NCBI RefSeq assembly: GCF_036014115.1
Contig: NZ_CP107913.1
Location: forward strand, 2,545,001 to 2,609,000
Direction: 5' to 3'
From: Streptomyces sp. NBC_00448
GTDB taxonomy: Bacteria > Actinomycetota > Actinomycetes > Streptomycetales > Streptomycetaceae
DNA length: 64,000 nucleotides
Under the pieces are notes generated by a model that saw only the letters and a program-made list of their open reading frames with translations, did not search any database and was not told where the DNA came from. Below, piece after piece: positions 52,176 to 61,924 of the stretch. The first letter of the stretch is position 1, and every line of letters starts with the position of its first letter. Made by a program: the position numbers and the translations under genes.

Positions 52176-53243
52176 CTACCCGCGGGTGGCCGCCACCCAC
52201 CGCTCCAGCACGGCCTCGGCCGCACCCGAGTCGATCGACTCCGCGGCCCGCTCCAGGCCCTTGATGATGCGCTCCTCCAGCGTGCCGCCGCTCGCCGGCG
52301 TCAACGCGGTCAGTGCGGCAGCCGAGTTGAGCAGCACCGCGTCCCGCACCGGCCCGCGCTCACCGGCGAGCAGCCGCCGGGCCACGTCCGCGTTGTACGA
52401 CGCCTCGCCACCGCGCAGCGCCTCCACCGGCACCAGTTCCAGGCCGACGTCCCGCGGGTCGAAGCCGGCGTGCTCGACCTTGCCGTCCCCGACCACCCAC
52501 ACCTGCGAGGTCGCGGTGGTGGTCAGCTCGTCCAGGCCGTCGTCACCGCGGAACACCAGTGCGGACGAGCCGCGTTCGGCGAGCACCCCGGCGAGGATCG
52601 GCGCCATCCGCAGGTCCGCGACCCCGGTCGCCTGCGCCTTCACCCGGGCCGGGTTGGTCAGCGGGCCGAGGAAGTTGAACGGTGTCGCCACACCCAACTC
52701 GCTCCGGGCGGTGGCCACATGACGCAGCGCCGGGTGGAACCTGACGGCGAAGCAGAAGGTGATGCCGACTTCCTGCGCGACCTCGGCGACCCGCTGCGGC
52801 GACAGGTCGAGGTTGACGCCCAGCGCCGCGAGCACGTCGGACGCGCCGCTCCTCGACGACGCCGACCTGCTGCCGTGCTTGACCACCCGGGCGCCGGTGC
52901 CGGCCACCACGATCGCCGACATCGTGGAGATGTTCACGGAGTTCGACCGGTCGCCGCCGGTGCCGACCACGTCCACGGTCGGGCCCGGCACCTCGATGGT
53001 CGTCGCGTGCGCGTACATCGCCTCGACCAGTCCGGCGATCTCCGCAACCGTCTCGCCCTTGCTGCGCAGCGCCACCGCGAAGCCGGCGATCTGGGCGTCG
53101 GTGGCCTCGCCGCTCATGATCGAGTCCATCGCCCACGCGGTCTCCGCGGAGCTGAGGTCGTCCCTGCGGATCAGGGCGCCGAGGATGTCCGGCCACGAGC
53201 GCGCGGCCCCGGGTTCGCCTCCGGCGGGGTGCACAACGCTCAT
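52176..53243 (-). CDS. trpD: Anthranilate phosphoribosyltransferase
   Basis: TrpD transfers phosphoribose from PRPP to anthranilate in tryptophan synthesis. The 355-residue protein has an N-terminal helical domain ([20 protein letters not shown]), PRPP loop [16 protein letters not shown], and the anthranilate region [20 protein letters not shown], then [11 protein letters not shown] and [17 protein letters not shown]. In most homologues the motif reads KHGN, so the Asn is replaced by Ser here. The enzyme follows TrpE-TrpG of this window in the pathway. Start ATG 53243. Confidence 0.94.
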   Translation of the reverse strand: MSVVHPAGGEPGAARSWPDILGALIRRDDLSSAETAWAMDSIMSGEATDAQIAGFAVALRSKGETVAEIAGLVEAMYAHATTIEVPGPTVDVVGTGGDRSNSVNISTMSAIVVAGTGARVVKHGSRSASSRSGASDVLAALGVNLDLSPQRVAEVAQEVGITFCFAVRFHPALRHVATARSELGVATPFNFLGPLTNPARVKAQATGVADLRMAPILAGVLAERGSSALVFRGDDGLDELTTTATSQVWVVGDGKVEHAGFDPRDVGLELVPVEALRGGEASYNADVARRLLAGERGPVRDAVLLNSAAALTALTPASGGTLEERIIKGLERAAESIDSGAAEAVLERWVAATRG

Positions 53244-53357
53244 GGCTTCACGCTCCTGGAATACGGCAACACGTCTGACCGCACCCTATCGGTGGGGTGT
53301 GCTCCGCAGGGGCGCGTGGGGGTCCTCCCGTGCACCCGGGGTACGCCCGGGAACGAC

Positions 53358-53387
53358 AAGGCCGCCCGGGCGTACCCGGGCGGCCTT
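53358..53387 (-). terminator. Hairpin terminator of the qcr operon
   Basis: AAGGCCGCCCGGG and CCCGGGCGGCCTT form a perfect 13-bp stem with loop CGTA, 18 bp after the qcrB stop. Confidence 0.85.
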
Positions 53388-53404
53388 GGCAGCGTGTCGA
53401 CGGC

Positions 53405-55042
53405 TCAGTGGTGGCCGTGGCCGCTGGTGATCTCTTCGTACTCCTCGACCGTCGGCTTCGGGATCTGGCTGTGCTCGCCGTAGAACCCCTGGGAGAGCCT
53501 CGCCTGCACCTTCGCGACGGGGCTGACCTTGCGCGCGACACCGTTCTCGTCGGTCTCGGGCCCGAGGTCCAGCGGCTGCGGCTGGACGTGCGCGGTGAGC
53601 ACGTGCAACTGCTGCTGCGACAGCGGCTCGTGCACCTCGATGAACTCGCCGTGCGGCAGCCGCTTGATGATGCCGCTCTCCCGCCCGTGCAGCACCTTGT
53701 CGCGGTCGCGGCGCTGGAGCCCGAGGCAGATCCGCTTCGTGACCCAGAACGCGGCCGGTGGTGCCAGGAAGAAGGCGACCCGCACGAACCAGGTGATCGC
53801 GTTGATCGACAGATGGAAGTGCGTGGCGAACAGGTCGTTGCCGCCACCGATCAGCAGCACGAAGTACAGCGTCAGCCAGGCGACGCCGAACCCGGTGCGC
53901 ACCGGACGGTTGCGCGGACGGTCCAGCAGGTGGTGCTCGCTCTTGTCCCCGGTGACCCAGGACTCGATGAACGGGTACACCGCGATGGCCATCATCACCA
54001 GCGGGAAGACCATCAGCGGGATGAAGACGCCGAGCACCAGGGTGTGGCCCCAGGCCCTGATCTCCCAGCCGGGCATCACACGGATCAGGCCCTCGGAGAA
54101 GCCCATGTACCAGTCTGGCTGGGCCCCGGTGGACACCTGGTCCGGCCGGTAGGGGCCGATCGACCAGATCGGGTTGATGGTGGCGATCGCGGCGATCGCG
54201 GCGATCACACCGAAGACCAGGAAGAAGAAGCCGCCCGCCTTCGCGGTGTAGATCGGCAGCAGTGGCGAGCCGACCACGTTCTTCTCGGTCTTGCCGGCAC
54301 CCGGGAACTGGGTGTGCTTGTGGAAGAACACCAGGATCAGGTGGGCCACCAGCAGACCGGCCATCAGACCCGGCAGCAGCAGGATGTGCACCGAGTAGAA
54401 CCGGCTGACGAAGTCGTGCCCGGGGAACTCCCCGCCGAACAGGAACATCGACAGGTAGGTGCCGACGATCGGCGTGGAGAGCACCGCGCCTTCCATGAAC
54501 CGCACGCCGGTGCCGGACAGCAGGTCGTCCGGGAGCGAGTAGCCGGTGAAGCCGGTGAACATGCCCAGGAAGAGCAGGGTCCAGCCGAAGAGCCAGTTCA
54601 GCTCGCGCGGCTTGCGGAACGCGCCGGTGAAGAAGACGCGCATCATGTGCACGATCATCGCGGCGATGAAGATCAGCGCGGCCCAGTGGTGGATCTGCCG
54701 GACCAGCAGGCCGCCGCGGACCTCGAAGCTGATGTGCACCGTGGAGGCGAACGCCTCGGACATCCGCTGGCCGTCGAGCGGCGCGTACGGGCCGTTGTAG
54801 ACGACCTCGTTCATGCTCGGGTGGAAGAACAGCGTCAGATACACACCCGTGAGGATGAGGATCACGAAGCTGTAGAGGCAGACCTCACCGAGCATGAAGG
54901 ACCAGTGGTCCGGGAAGATCTTGCGCAGGTTGGACTTGGCCAGCTTGTAGAGTCCGAGCCGGCCGTCGGTCCACTCCGCGACCCGCTCACCGGGGTTCGT
55001 CGGGCGGCCACGCCGGGTCGGTGCATCGGTCGTGGTGCTCAT
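53405..55042 (-). CDS. qcrB: Cytochrome bc1 complex cytochrome b subunit
   Basis: The 545-residue, multi-spanning subunit binds two b hemes and the quinone sites. The N-terminal domain has helix blocks GEVCLYSFVILILTGVYLT and RQIHHWAALIFIAAMIVHMMR with heme His, plus GYSLPDDLLSGTGVRF. The quinol-site motif is PDWYMGFSEG (the actinobacterial form of PEWY). A ~100-residue C-terminal extension is typical of actinobacteria. ATG 55042 overlaps the qcrA stop by 4 bp. It is the last gene of ctaE-qcrC-qcrA-qcrB. Confidence 0.96.
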   Translation of the reverse strand: MSTTTDAPTRRGRPTNPGERVAEWTDGRLGLYKLAKSNLRKIFPDHWSFMLGEVCLYSFVILILTGVYLTLFFHPSMNEVVYNGPYAPLDGQRMSEAFASTVHISFEVRGGLLVRQIHHWAALIFIAAMIVHMMRVFFTGAFRKPRELNWLFGWTLLFLGMFTGFTGYSLPDDLLSGTGVRFMEGAVLSTPIVGTYLSMFLFGGEFPGHDFVSRFYSVHILLLPGLMAGLLVAHLILVFFHKHTQFPGAGKTEKNVVGSPLLPIYTAKAGGFFFLVFGVIAAIAAIATINPIWSIGPYRPDQVSTGAQPDWYMGFSEGLIRVMPGWEIRAWGHTLVLGVFIPLMVFPLVMMAIAVYPFIESWVTGDKSEHHLLDRPRNRPVRTGFGVAWLTLYFVLLIGGGNDLFATHFHLSINAITWFVRVAFFLAPPAAFWVTKRICLGLQRRDRDKVLHGRESGIIKRLPHGEFIEVHEPLSQQQLHVLTAHVQPQPLDLGPETDENGVARKVSPVAKVQARLSQGFYGEHSQIPKPTVEEYEEITSGHGHH

Positions 55043-56103
55043 GAGCGCTCCCAGAATGCCGGGCCGACGGGCTCCTCGAAGTCGCCGAGGGCGATGAGGT
55101 TGCCCTCACTGTTGACGCTGATCCGGAGCTGCGGCAGCGGGTGACCCGCGGGACCGAAGAGCACCCGCGCGCCGTCGGAGAGGTCGAACGTCGACTGGTG
55201 GCACGGGCAGAGCACGTGGTGCGTCTGCTGCTCGTACAGGCTGATCGGGCAGCCGACGTGGGTGCAGATCTTGGAGAAGGCGACGATGCCCTGGTGGCTC
55301 CAGTCGCGCTCGCGCTTGTCCTTGATGTCGTCCGGCTTGAGCCGGATGATCATCAGGGCCGCCTTGGCGATCTGCTCCTGGAAGTCGTCCTGGCTCTCTT
55401 CGAGTCCGTCCGGCTGGGCGAAGGTCAGGGAGCCGACGACGACGTCCTCGGGACGCAGCGGCTGGTTCGTGTTGGTGTTGATCAGCTGCTTGCCCTTGGC
55501 CCAGATGGTGTGGTCCAGCTTCTTCTCCGGCAGCGGGCCGAGGTCGCGCAGGATCACCAGGCCGGCCAGCGGCACCATGGTGAGCGCGCCCATCATGGTG
55601 TTGCGGATCAGCTTGCGGCGGCCGAAGCCGCTCTCCTTCGCGCCGGTGATCCACTGCTGGCGGACGTTCTCCCGCAGCTCGTCGTCGGCGTCGATACGGT
55701 GCCGCTCGTCGGCGACCTCCTCGTCCGACATCAGCGTCCGGGCCCAGTGCACGGCGCCCGCGCCGATGCCGAACAGCGCCACGGCCAAGGTGAGGCCGAG
55801 CGAGAAGTTCAGCGCACTGACATGCCCGAACGGGAAGATGTAGACGATCTTGTCGACCGGGAAGATGACGAAGCACGCGATGAACGCGATGGTGCCGAGC
55901 ATCGACAGCGTGAACAGGCCGGCCACCACTCGCTCGGAGTGCCTGGCCGCCTTCTCGTCGATGTCCTGGCGCCGGTGCTCGTGGGGCGGCAGCCCGGGGT
56001 CGGCGAACGGGTCGGGCTTGGCGACCTCGTCGCCGTGGTGCCCGCCCCGCTCGCTCGGCAGGTTCTCTGGCACGTCGTTGTGCGATCCAGTCTCGTCGCT
56101 CAT
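55039..56103 (-). CDS. qcrA: Cytochrome bc1 complex Rieske iron-sulfur subunit
   Basis: The 354-residue subunit has a long charged N-terminus and three membrane helices (VAGLFTLSMLGTIAFIACFV, FSLGLTLAVALFGIGAGAVHW, MMGALTMVPLAGLVIL), the actinobacterial arrangement. The [2Fe-2S] ligands are in CTHVGCPISL and LCPCHQSTFDL. It passes electrons from quinol to the diheme cytochrome c. Overlaps qcrC and qcrB by ATGA junctions. Confidence 0.96.
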   Translation of the reverse strand: MSDETGSHNDVPENLPSERGGHHGDEVAKPDPFADPGLPPHEHRRQDIDEKAARHSERVVAGLFTLSMLGTIAFIACFVIFPVDKIVYIFPFGHVSALNFSLGLTLAVALFGIGAGAVHWARTLMSDEEVADERHRIDADDELRENVRQQWITGAKESGFGRRKLIRNTMMGALTMVPLAGLVILRDLGPLPEKKLDHTIWAKGKQLINTNTNQPLRPEDVVVGSLTFAQPDGLEESQDDFQEQIAKAALMIIRLKPDDIKDKRERDWSHQGIVAFSKICTHVGCPISLYEQQTHHVLCPCHQSTFDLSDGARVLFGPAGHPLPQLRISVNSEGNLIALGDFEEPVGPAFWERS

Positions 56104-56909
56104 GATTTCTTGGCCTTAGTCGTCCGTGCAGCGAGCCAGGTCGTGAGACCGATCAGCGTGCCGAGGCCGAAGACCCAGGCGAACAGACCCTCGGACACCG
56201 GGCCGAGAGAACCGAGCGTGAAGCCGCCGGGGTTCGGGCTCTGCGCGCTGTCCACGGCCTTCAGGTACGCGATGATGTTCGCCTTCGCGTCGGAGGGCAT
56301 CGTGCTGTCCGGGAAGGACGGCATGTTCTGCGGGCCGGTCTGCATCGCCTCGTAGATGTGCTTCGACGAGACGCCCTTGAGACTCGGCGCGAACTTGCCG
56401 TGCGTCAGCGCACCGCCCTTGCCCACGAAGTTGTGGCACTGCGTGCAGTTGGTCCGGAACAGCTCGCCGCCCTTGGCGACATCGGCGGAGGCCGGGCTGT
56501 ACTGGTCCTTCGTCGGGGTCGCCGGGCCGGGGCCCAGAGAGGCGATGTACGCGGCGAGCTGGTCGATCTCGCCCTGGCTGTAGGTGTTCTTCTTCGCCTC
56601 GACCTGCGGGCCGGGCTGCTTGGCCGGCATGCGGCCGGTGCCGACCTGGAAGTCCACCGCGGCCGAGCCGACGCCCACCAGGCTCGGGCCGTTTGAACTG
56701 CCCTGCCCCGACATGCCGTGGCAGCTGGCGCAGCCGACCTGGTAGAGCTTCTTGCCCTCCTCGATGGCGAGGGAGGACTGCGAGGTGTCAGCCTGCGCCT
56801 TGGGCGCCGGCGCGAGCGCGGCGTACAGCCCCCCGGTGGCCGCGAGCGCGAAGAGTAGGACGACAAGCGCCGCCAGCGGATGGCGCCGTCGTGCGGAGAG
56901 CTTTTTCAC
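56100..56909 (-). CDS. qcrC: Cytochrome bc1 complex diheme cytochrome c subunit
   Basis: The 269-residue subunit has an N-terminal membrane anchor/signal (LAALVVLLFALAATGGLYAAL), two heme c sites (CASCHGMSG and CTQCHNFVGKG) and a C-terminal membrane helix (GLFAWVFGLGTLIGLTTWLAA). In actinobacteria it replaces soluble cytochrome c and directly links the bc1 complex to the aa3 oxidase. The start is GTG 56909. Each heme has a Met ligand region (GRMPAK and NMPSFPDSTMPS). Confidence 0.96.
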   Translation of the reverse strand: MKKLSARRRHPLAALVVLLFALAATGGLYAALAPAPKAQADTSQSSLAIEEGKKLYQVGCASCHGMSGQGSSNGPSLVGVGSAAVDFQVGTGRMPAKQPGPQVEAKKNTYSQGEIDQLAAYIASLGPGPATPTKDQYSPASADVAKGGELFRTNCTQCHNFVGKGGALTHGKFAPSLKGVSSKHIYEAMQTGPQNMPSFPDSTMPSDAKANIIAYLKAVDSAQSPNPGGFTLGSLGPVSEGLFAWVFGLGTLIGLTTWLAARTTKAKKS

Positions 56910-57017
56910 GGATTACCCCGGTGTCAGGATCTCTTGTGTCGATGCTTCTGGCTGTGCCGTCGGCGGGCCGTCGTCCTCCGTCCGGAGTGCGACGCTGCGC
57001 CGACCGCGCGGTACCGG

Positions 57018-57638
57018 CTACTTGATCAGGTAGATCGTGGCGAACAGGCCGATCCAGACGACATCGACGAAGTGCCAGTAGTAGGACACGACGATGGCCG
57101 CGGTCGCCTGCTGATGGGTGAACCGCTTGGCCGCGTACGTGCGGCCCAGCACCATCAGGAACGCGATCAGACCACCCGTCACATGCAGCCCGTGGAACCC
57201 GGTCGTCAGGTAGAACACCGAGCCGTACGGATCGGAGCTGAGCGAGATCCCGTCCTTCTTGACCAGGTTGGTGTACTCGAAGATCTGCCCGCCGATGAAG
57301 ATCGCGCCCATCACGAACGTCACGATGAACCACGAGCGCAGCTTCTTCACGTCACCGCGCTCGGCGGCGAACACGCCCATCTGGCACGTGAAGGAGGAGA
57401 GCACGAGGATCGTCGTGTTCGTCGCGGAGAACGGCACGTTCAGCGCGTCGGCGTGGGCCTTCCAGAAGGTCTCACCAGTGACCGACCGAAGGGTGAAGTA
57501 CATCGCGAAGAGGGCCGCGAAGAACATCAGCTCGGAACTCAGCCAGATGATGGTCCCGACGCTGGTGAGGTTCGGCCGGTTGACCGACGGGTGCGCGTGC
57601 CCGGTTTCTACTGCTGTTGCTGTCGCCACGTCCGACAT
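57018..57638 (-). CDS. ctaE: Cytochrome c oxidase subunit III
   Basis: The 206-residue membrane protein has five hydrophobic segments and the subunit III blocks [62 protein letters not shown] and [22 protein letters not shown] with the conserved Glu and His residues. It is the first gene of the ctaE-qcrCAB unit. The gap to qcrC is 108 bp. It is divergent from the receiver-like gene. Confidence 0.96.
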   Translation of the reverse strand: MSDVATATAVETGHAHPSVNRPNLTSVGTIIWLSSELMFFAALFAMYFTLRSVTGETFWKAHADALNVPFSATNTTILVLSSFTCQMGVFAAERGDVKKLRSWFIVTFVMGAIFIGGQIFEYTNLVKKDGISLSSDPYGSVFYLTTGFHGLHVTGGLIAFLMVLGRTYAAKRFTHQQATAAIVVSYYWHFVDVVWIGLFATIYLIK

Positions 57639-57815
57639 TATGTCGGTCCCTTATCCGGCGCTGACTCCGGGGGTCCCCCTTCGGTGTGTCAAGCACCTTC
57701 CGCGACCCGCACGGCCTAGTTGGGTGTCCTTCGATCGGGCGACCCCTCCTCGGAAACACCCTGGCGGGAGTAGCATCCGAGCCACTTGAGAAAACCTTCA
57801 CGAGGAGGAGCCACG

Positions 57816-58235
57816 ATGCAGGCGACCGCCACGGTGCTGGTCTACAGCGACGACGCGAACACCCGGGAGCAGGTCCGGCTCGCCGTCGGCACCCGCCCCT
57901 CCGCCGACCTTCCCCCGGTGCAGTACGTGGAATGCGCGACGCTGCCCGCGGTGCTGAGCGAGTTGGAGCAGGGCGGCATCGACGTGATGGTGCTGGACGG
58001 GGAGGCCAACCCGGCCGGCGGAATGGGCGTGTGCCGCCAGGCGAAGGACGAGATCTTCCACTGCCCGCCGGCGATGGTGCTGATCGGGCGCCCGCAGGAC
58101 GCCTGGCTGGCCACCTGGAGCCGCGCTGACGCCGCGATCACCCATCCGGTGGACCCGGTGGCCCTCACCGACGCCCTGACGGTCCTCCTGCACCGCCGCC
58201 TGGAGCCCACCACGAAGGCCGTCGCCCACCGGTAG
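57816..58235 (+). CDS. Orphan receiver-like protein
   Basis: The 139-residue protein (ATG 57816 with GAGGAGGAG upstream) resembles a single CheY-type receiver domain: TVLVYSDDANTREQVRLAVG at the start, IDVMVLDGEANP with a central Asp, and ITHPVDPVALTDALTVLL near the end. The conserved Lys of receivers is replaced by a PVDP segment, so it may be phosphorylation-independent. It is an actinobacterial hypothetical protein always found near the oxidase genes as far as I recall. It has no output domain. Confidence 0.75.
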   Translation: MQATATVLVYSDDANTREQVRLAVGTRPSADLPPVQYVECATLPAVLSELEQGGIDVMVLDGEANPAGGMGVCRQAKDEIFHCPPAMVLIGRPQDAWLATWSRADAAITHPVDPVALTDALTVLLHRRLEPTTKAVAHR

Positions 58236-58250
58236 GACCGGTGAGCGACG
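58221..58250 (+). terminator. Hairpin overlapping the receiver-like gene stop
   Basis: GTCGC-CACCGGT and ACCGGTG-GCGAC pair around the TAG stop codon of the gene, with one bulged base per arm. It lies between convergent genes. Confidence 0.55.
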
Positions 58251-58306
58251 GCGGCCGGTGGGTGAAGGGATGACGGCGCCCACGCGAGGCGGGATCGCGG
58301 CAAAAA

Positions 58307-59647
58307 TCAAGCTGTCTGCGGGGTGAGGCGGGCGGGGGTGCCGGCCGGGACGTCGACCGGGGTGGTCTGGTCCTGGTCGGTGCTGCCGGCCCCCGAACCG
58401 CTGGGGGTGCTGGGCGTGCTGCCGGCGCCACCGCCGGAACCGCCGTTCAGCGCGCTGCCCTTCTGCCACTGGGCCCAGCTCAGGTTCCAGTCGCCGAAGC
58501 CGTTGTCGAACGGCGTCATCATCGGGCCCTGGCTGTTGACGACCCGCACGACATCGCCGACCCGGACGTGGTCGAAGAACCACTCCGCGTCCTCGGTGCT
58601 CATGCCGGTGCAGCCGTGGCTGACGTTGGCGGACCCCTGGGAGCCGACCGACCACGGCGCGGCGTGCACGTACTCGCCGCTCCATGTCACCCGGGTGGCC
58701 CAGTAGACGGGCAGGTCGTACGAGTCCGAGCTGCCCGCGGCGATGCCGACGGTGGAGCTCTTCATCTGGACGAACGACTCCTTGTCCAGCACCACCTTGA
58801 TGCCGTTACGGGTGTCGAAGCCCGGCTTCCCGGTGGTGACCGGGAGGGTGCGGACCACCTTGCCGTCGTCCTTGAACGTCATCTCGTCGGTGGACGCGTC
58901 GGTGAGCGCCTCGATCCGGTCGCCGGTGTGCACGGTGAGCGGCTTGTCCGCGCCGCCGTACAGCTTCTTGGCTATCTGCACGCCGCTGAGGGTGCTGCGG
59001 GCGCTGATCGTGGCGTGGGCGGGCCAGTACGCGCTGGGGCGGTAGTGCAGGGTGCGGTCGTCGACCCAGTACCAGGAGCCCTTCGCCGCCTGGGGGTTGC
59101 TGCTGACCTGGAGGTGGGACTCCACCACGGCGCGGGACTGCCTGTCCTTGACAGGGGCGCTGAGCGTGGCGGTGATCGGCTCGCCGACGCCGTAGGTACC
59201 GGCGTTCGGGCCGAAGGTGACGTGGAAGCCGGCCGCCGCTCCGGTGGTGTCGAAGGTGAGGGTCTTACGGCCGGGGTGGCCGCCCGAGTCCTCGGTACTC
59301 ACCCGAACGGTGTAGTGCGCGCCGGCGGCGAGCGGGGTGGTGGAGTGCCAGTGCTTGCTGTCGGCACTGAGCTGGCCGCTGACGTACCGCCCGGTCGAGT
59401 CGGTCGCGGTGACGTCGGTTATCTGCGAGCCGGTCTGCACGGAGACTTTGAGGGGCTTGGCCGGGTTGGCCTTGCCACGGCCGGAGGTACCGAAGGTGAC
59501 CTTGGCCGCGGCGTCGTGGGGGGAGGCTGCCAGCGGGTTGCCGCCACCGCCGCAGGCGGTGAGCCCTATCGCGAGGGGCGCCGCGAGAATCGCGCGGCGC
59601 ACGGTTATCAGGCGGCGGGGGCGGGGGCGCTCGGGAAGGTGGTTCAT
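58307..59647 (-). CDS. Lipoprotein L,D-transpeptidase with Ig-like domains
   Basis: The 446-residue protein has a lipobox LTACG near residue 32, two Ig-like domains (about 50-250, with KVTFGTSGRGKANPAKPLKV and GVGEPITATLSAPVKDRQSR) and a YkuD catalytic domain whose active site is VSHGCTGMSTEDAEW. It forms 3-3 crosslinks in peptidoglycan outside the membrane. A Ser/Gly/Thr tail follows. It sits between the cta and qcr blocks but is unrelated in chemistry. ATG 59647. Confidence 0.94.
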   Translation of the reverse strand: MNHLPERPRPRRLITVRRAILAAPLAIGLTACGGGGNPLAASPHDAAAKVTFGTSGRGKANPAKPLKVSVQTGSQITDVTATDSTGRYVSGQLSADSKHWHSTTPLAAGAHYTVRVSTEDSGGHPGRKTLTFDTTGAAAGFHVTFGPNAGTYGVGEPITATLSAPVKDRQSRAVVESHLQVSSNPQAAKGSWYWVDDRTLHYRPSAYWPAHATISARSTLSGVQIAKKLYGGADKPLTVHTGDRIEALTDASTDEMTFKDDGKVVRTLPVTTGKPGFDTRNGIKVVLDKESFVQMKSSTVGIAAGSSDSYDLPVYWATRVTWSGEYVHAAPWSVGSQGSANVSHGCTGMSTEDAEWFFDHVRVGDVVRVVNSQGPMMTPFDNGFGDWNLSWAQWQKGSALNGGSGGGAGSTPSTPSGSGAGSTDQDQTTPVDVPAGTPARLTPQTA

Positions 59648-59703
59648 GCGTTCACGCTATGAACGGCCGCCGGTTTCCGCGCGGTGGACGCCTGCAAAAC
59701 GGT

Positions 59704-59775
59704 GAGGGCGGGTCCTGAGCACCGTACTGGTACTCCGGACCCGCCCCTCGTGCCGGCGGCCGCTCAGCGGCCGCC
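59704..59775. terminator. Tandem hairpins after the cta operon
   Basis: A long stem (GAGGGCGGGTCC with GGACCCGCCCCTC, 59704-59749) and a second perfect stem GGCGGCCGC-TCA-GCGGCCGCC (59755-59775) lie directly downstream of ctaF. They probably stop the cta transcript before the L,D-transpeptidase gene, which has its own promoter. Confidence 0.8.
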
Positions 59776-59783
59776 TGCGCCGC

Positions 59784-60182
59784 CTACTGGGTGCGGTCCT
59801 CACCGTGGTAGTACTCGAACACCCATCCCCACACGCCGATCAGGATCACCGGCAGGGAGAAGAAGAGCAGCCACCAGCCGAAGATGATGCCGAGGAAGGC
59901 CAGGCTGCCGCCGATGCCCAGGGCGAGCGGCTGCCAGCTGTGCGGGCTGAAGAAGCCCAGCTCGCCCGCGTCGTCGGCGACGTCCGCGTCCTCCCGGTCC
60001 TGCGCTCCGGTGTCGGCCCGCCGGGCGGTGAACGCCAGGTAGAAGCCGATCATGGTGCACAGGGCGAAGGCCATGAACAGCGCCGTGGTGCCGGCCGCTT
60101 CCTTGGACCAGATCCCGTAGACGATCGCCGACGCCAGGATGAAGACGGCGAAGCCCAGGAACATCTTGCCTTGGACCTTCAC
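59784..60182 (-). CDS. ctaF: Cytochrome c oxidase subunit IV (actinobacterial)
   Basis: The 132-residue protein has four membrane helices, e.g. [18 protein letters not shown] and [15 protein letters not shown] segments, and the family end [27 protein letters not shown]. This small subunit is specific to actinobacterial aa3 oxidase. GTG 60182 overlaps the ctaD stop (GTGA). Last gene of ctaC-ctaD-ctaF. Confidence 0.95.
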   Translation of the reverse strand: MKVQGKMFLGFAVFILASAIVYGIWSKEAAGTTALFMAFALCTMIGFYLAFTARRADTGAQDREDADVADDAGELGFFSPHSWQPLALGIGGSLAFLGIIFGWWLLFFSLPVILIGVWGWVFEYYHGEDRTQ

Positions 60183-61924
60183 TTGCCGGCCTCCGTCTCA
60201 TCCGAGCCGGACAGCGCGGAAGCCGCCGGGGCGCCGCTGTGGGCGAGCGCGTCCATGGCCGCGATCTCCGGGTGGTGCAGGTCGAACGCCGGGGACTCGG
60301 AGCGAATCCGGGGCAGCGTGAGGAAGTTGTGCCGCGGCGGCGGGCAGGAGGTCGCCCACTCCAGCGAACGGCCGTAGCCCCACGGGTCGTCGACCTCGAC
60401 CTTCTTGCCGTACTTCGCCGTCTTCCAGACGTTGTAGAGGAACGGCAGGATCGACAGGCCGAGCAGGAACGAGCTGATCGTGGAGACCGTGTTCAGCGTG
60501 GTGAAACCGTCCGCCGCGAGGTAGTCCGCGTAGCGGCGCGGCATGCCCTCGACACCCAGCCAGTGCTGGACGAGGAAGGTGCCGTGGAAGCCGAAGAACA
60601 GCGTCCAGAAGGTGATCTTCCCGAGCCGCTCGTCGAGCATCTTGCCGGTCATCTTCGGCCACCAGAAGTGGAAGCCCGCGAACATCGCGAACACCACGGT
60701 GCCGAAGACGACGTAGTGGAAGTGCGCGACCACGAAGTACGAGTCCGAGACGTGGAAGTCCAGCGGTGGCGCCGCGAGGATGACACCGGTCAGACCACCG
60801 AAGGTGAAGGTGATCAGGAAGCCGATGGACCACAGCATCGGTGTCTCGAAACTCAGTGAGCCCTTCCACATGGTGCCGATCCAGTTGAAGAACTTCACAC
60901 CGGTCGGTACCGCGATCAGGAAGGTCATGAAGGAGAAGAACGGCAGCAGCACACCGCCGGTGACGTACATGTGGTGCGCCCACACCGTCACCGAAAGGCC
61001 GGCGATGGAGATCGTCGCGGCGACCAGGCCGATGTAGCCGAACATCGGCTTGCGGCTGAAGACCGGAATGACCTCGGAGATGATGCCGAAGAACGGCAAC
61101 GCGATGATGTACACCTCTGGATGGCCGAAGAACCAGAAGAGGTGCTGCCATAGCAGTGCGCCGCCGTTGGCCGCGTCGAAGACGTGTGCGCCGAATTTTC
61201 TGTCCGCTTCCAGACACAGCAGCGCGGCCGCGAGCACCGGGAAGGCGAGCAGCACGAGCACCGCGGTCAGCAGCACGTTCCAGCAGAAGATCGGCATCCG
61301 GAACATCGTCATGCCGGGGGCGCGCATGCAGATGATCGTGGTGATGAAGTTGACCGCGCCGAGGATCGTGCCGAAGCCGGAAAGCGCCAGACCCATGATC
61401 CACATGTCGGCGCCGACGCCGGGCGAGTTCACCGCGTTGGACAGCGGCGAGTACGCGAACCAGCCGAAGTCGGCCGCGCCCTGCGGGGTGACGAAGCCGC
61501 CCACCGCGATCAGCGAGCCGAACAGGTAGAGCCAGTAGGCGAACATGTTCAGCCGCGGGAACGCCACGTCGGGCGCGCCGATCTGCAGCGGCATGATCCA
61601 GTTGGTGAAGCCCGCGAACAGCGGCGTCGCGAACATCAGCAGCATCACGGTGCCGTGCATCGTGAACGCCTGGTTGAACTGCTCGTTGGACAGGAACTGG
61701 TTGCCCGGGCGCGCCAACTCCGCCCGCATCAGCAGCGCCAGGACGCCGCCGATCAGGAAGAAGGCGAACGACGTCACCAGGTACATCGTGCCGATGGTCT
61801 TGTGGTCGGTGGTGCTGAGCCACGACACCGCGATCGAGCCGGGCTTCTTGACCCGGGCCGGGATTTCGTCCTCGTAGGAGTCGTCGGCCTCCGCCGCTCC
61901 CTGAGGTTCGTTGAGAATGCTCAT
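60179..61924 (-). CDS. ctaD: Cytochrome c oxidase subunit I
   Basis: The 581-residue catalytic subunit carries heme a and the heme a3-CuB centre. Blocks visible: [38 protein letters not shown] with a heme His, [17 protein letters not shown] with CuB His-Tyr, [11 protein letters not shown] with two CuB His, and [20 protein letters not shown] with heme ligands. Twelve helices are expected. ATG 61924 overlaps the ctaC stop (ATGA). Confidence 0.97.
   Translation of the reverse strand: MSILNEPQGAAEADDSYEDEIPARVKKPGSIAVSWLSTTDHKTIGTMYLVTSFAFFLIGGVLALLMRAELARPGNQFLSNEQFNQAFTMHGTVMLLMFATPLFAGFTNWIMPLQIGAPDVAFPRLNMFAYWLYLFGSLIAVGGFVTPQGAADFGWFAYSPLSNAVNSPGVGADMWIMGLALSGFGTILGAVNFITTIICMRAPGMTMFRMPIFCWNVLLTAVLVLLAFPVLAAALLCLEADRKFGAHVFDAANGGALLWQHLFWFFGHPEVYIIALPFFGIISEVIPVFSRKPMFGYIGLVAATISIAGLSVTVWAHHMYVTGGVLLPFFSFMTFLIAVPTGVKFFNWIGTMWKGSLSFETPMLWSIGFLITFTFGGLTGVILAAPPLDFHVSDSYFVVAHFHYVVFGTVVFAMFAGFHFWWPKMTGKMLDERLGKITFWTLFFGFHGTFLVQHWLGVEGMPRRYADYLAADGFTTLNTVSTISSFLLGLSILPFLYNVWKTAKYGKKVEVDDPWGYGRSLEWATSCPPPRHNFLTLPRIRSESPAFDLHHPEIAAMDALAHSGAPAASALSGSDETEAGK

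Noticed and set aside
53297..55144. 615-residue plus-strand frame opposite qcrB
   Set aside because: Shadow frame; no membrane or catalytic motif, while qcrB is certain.
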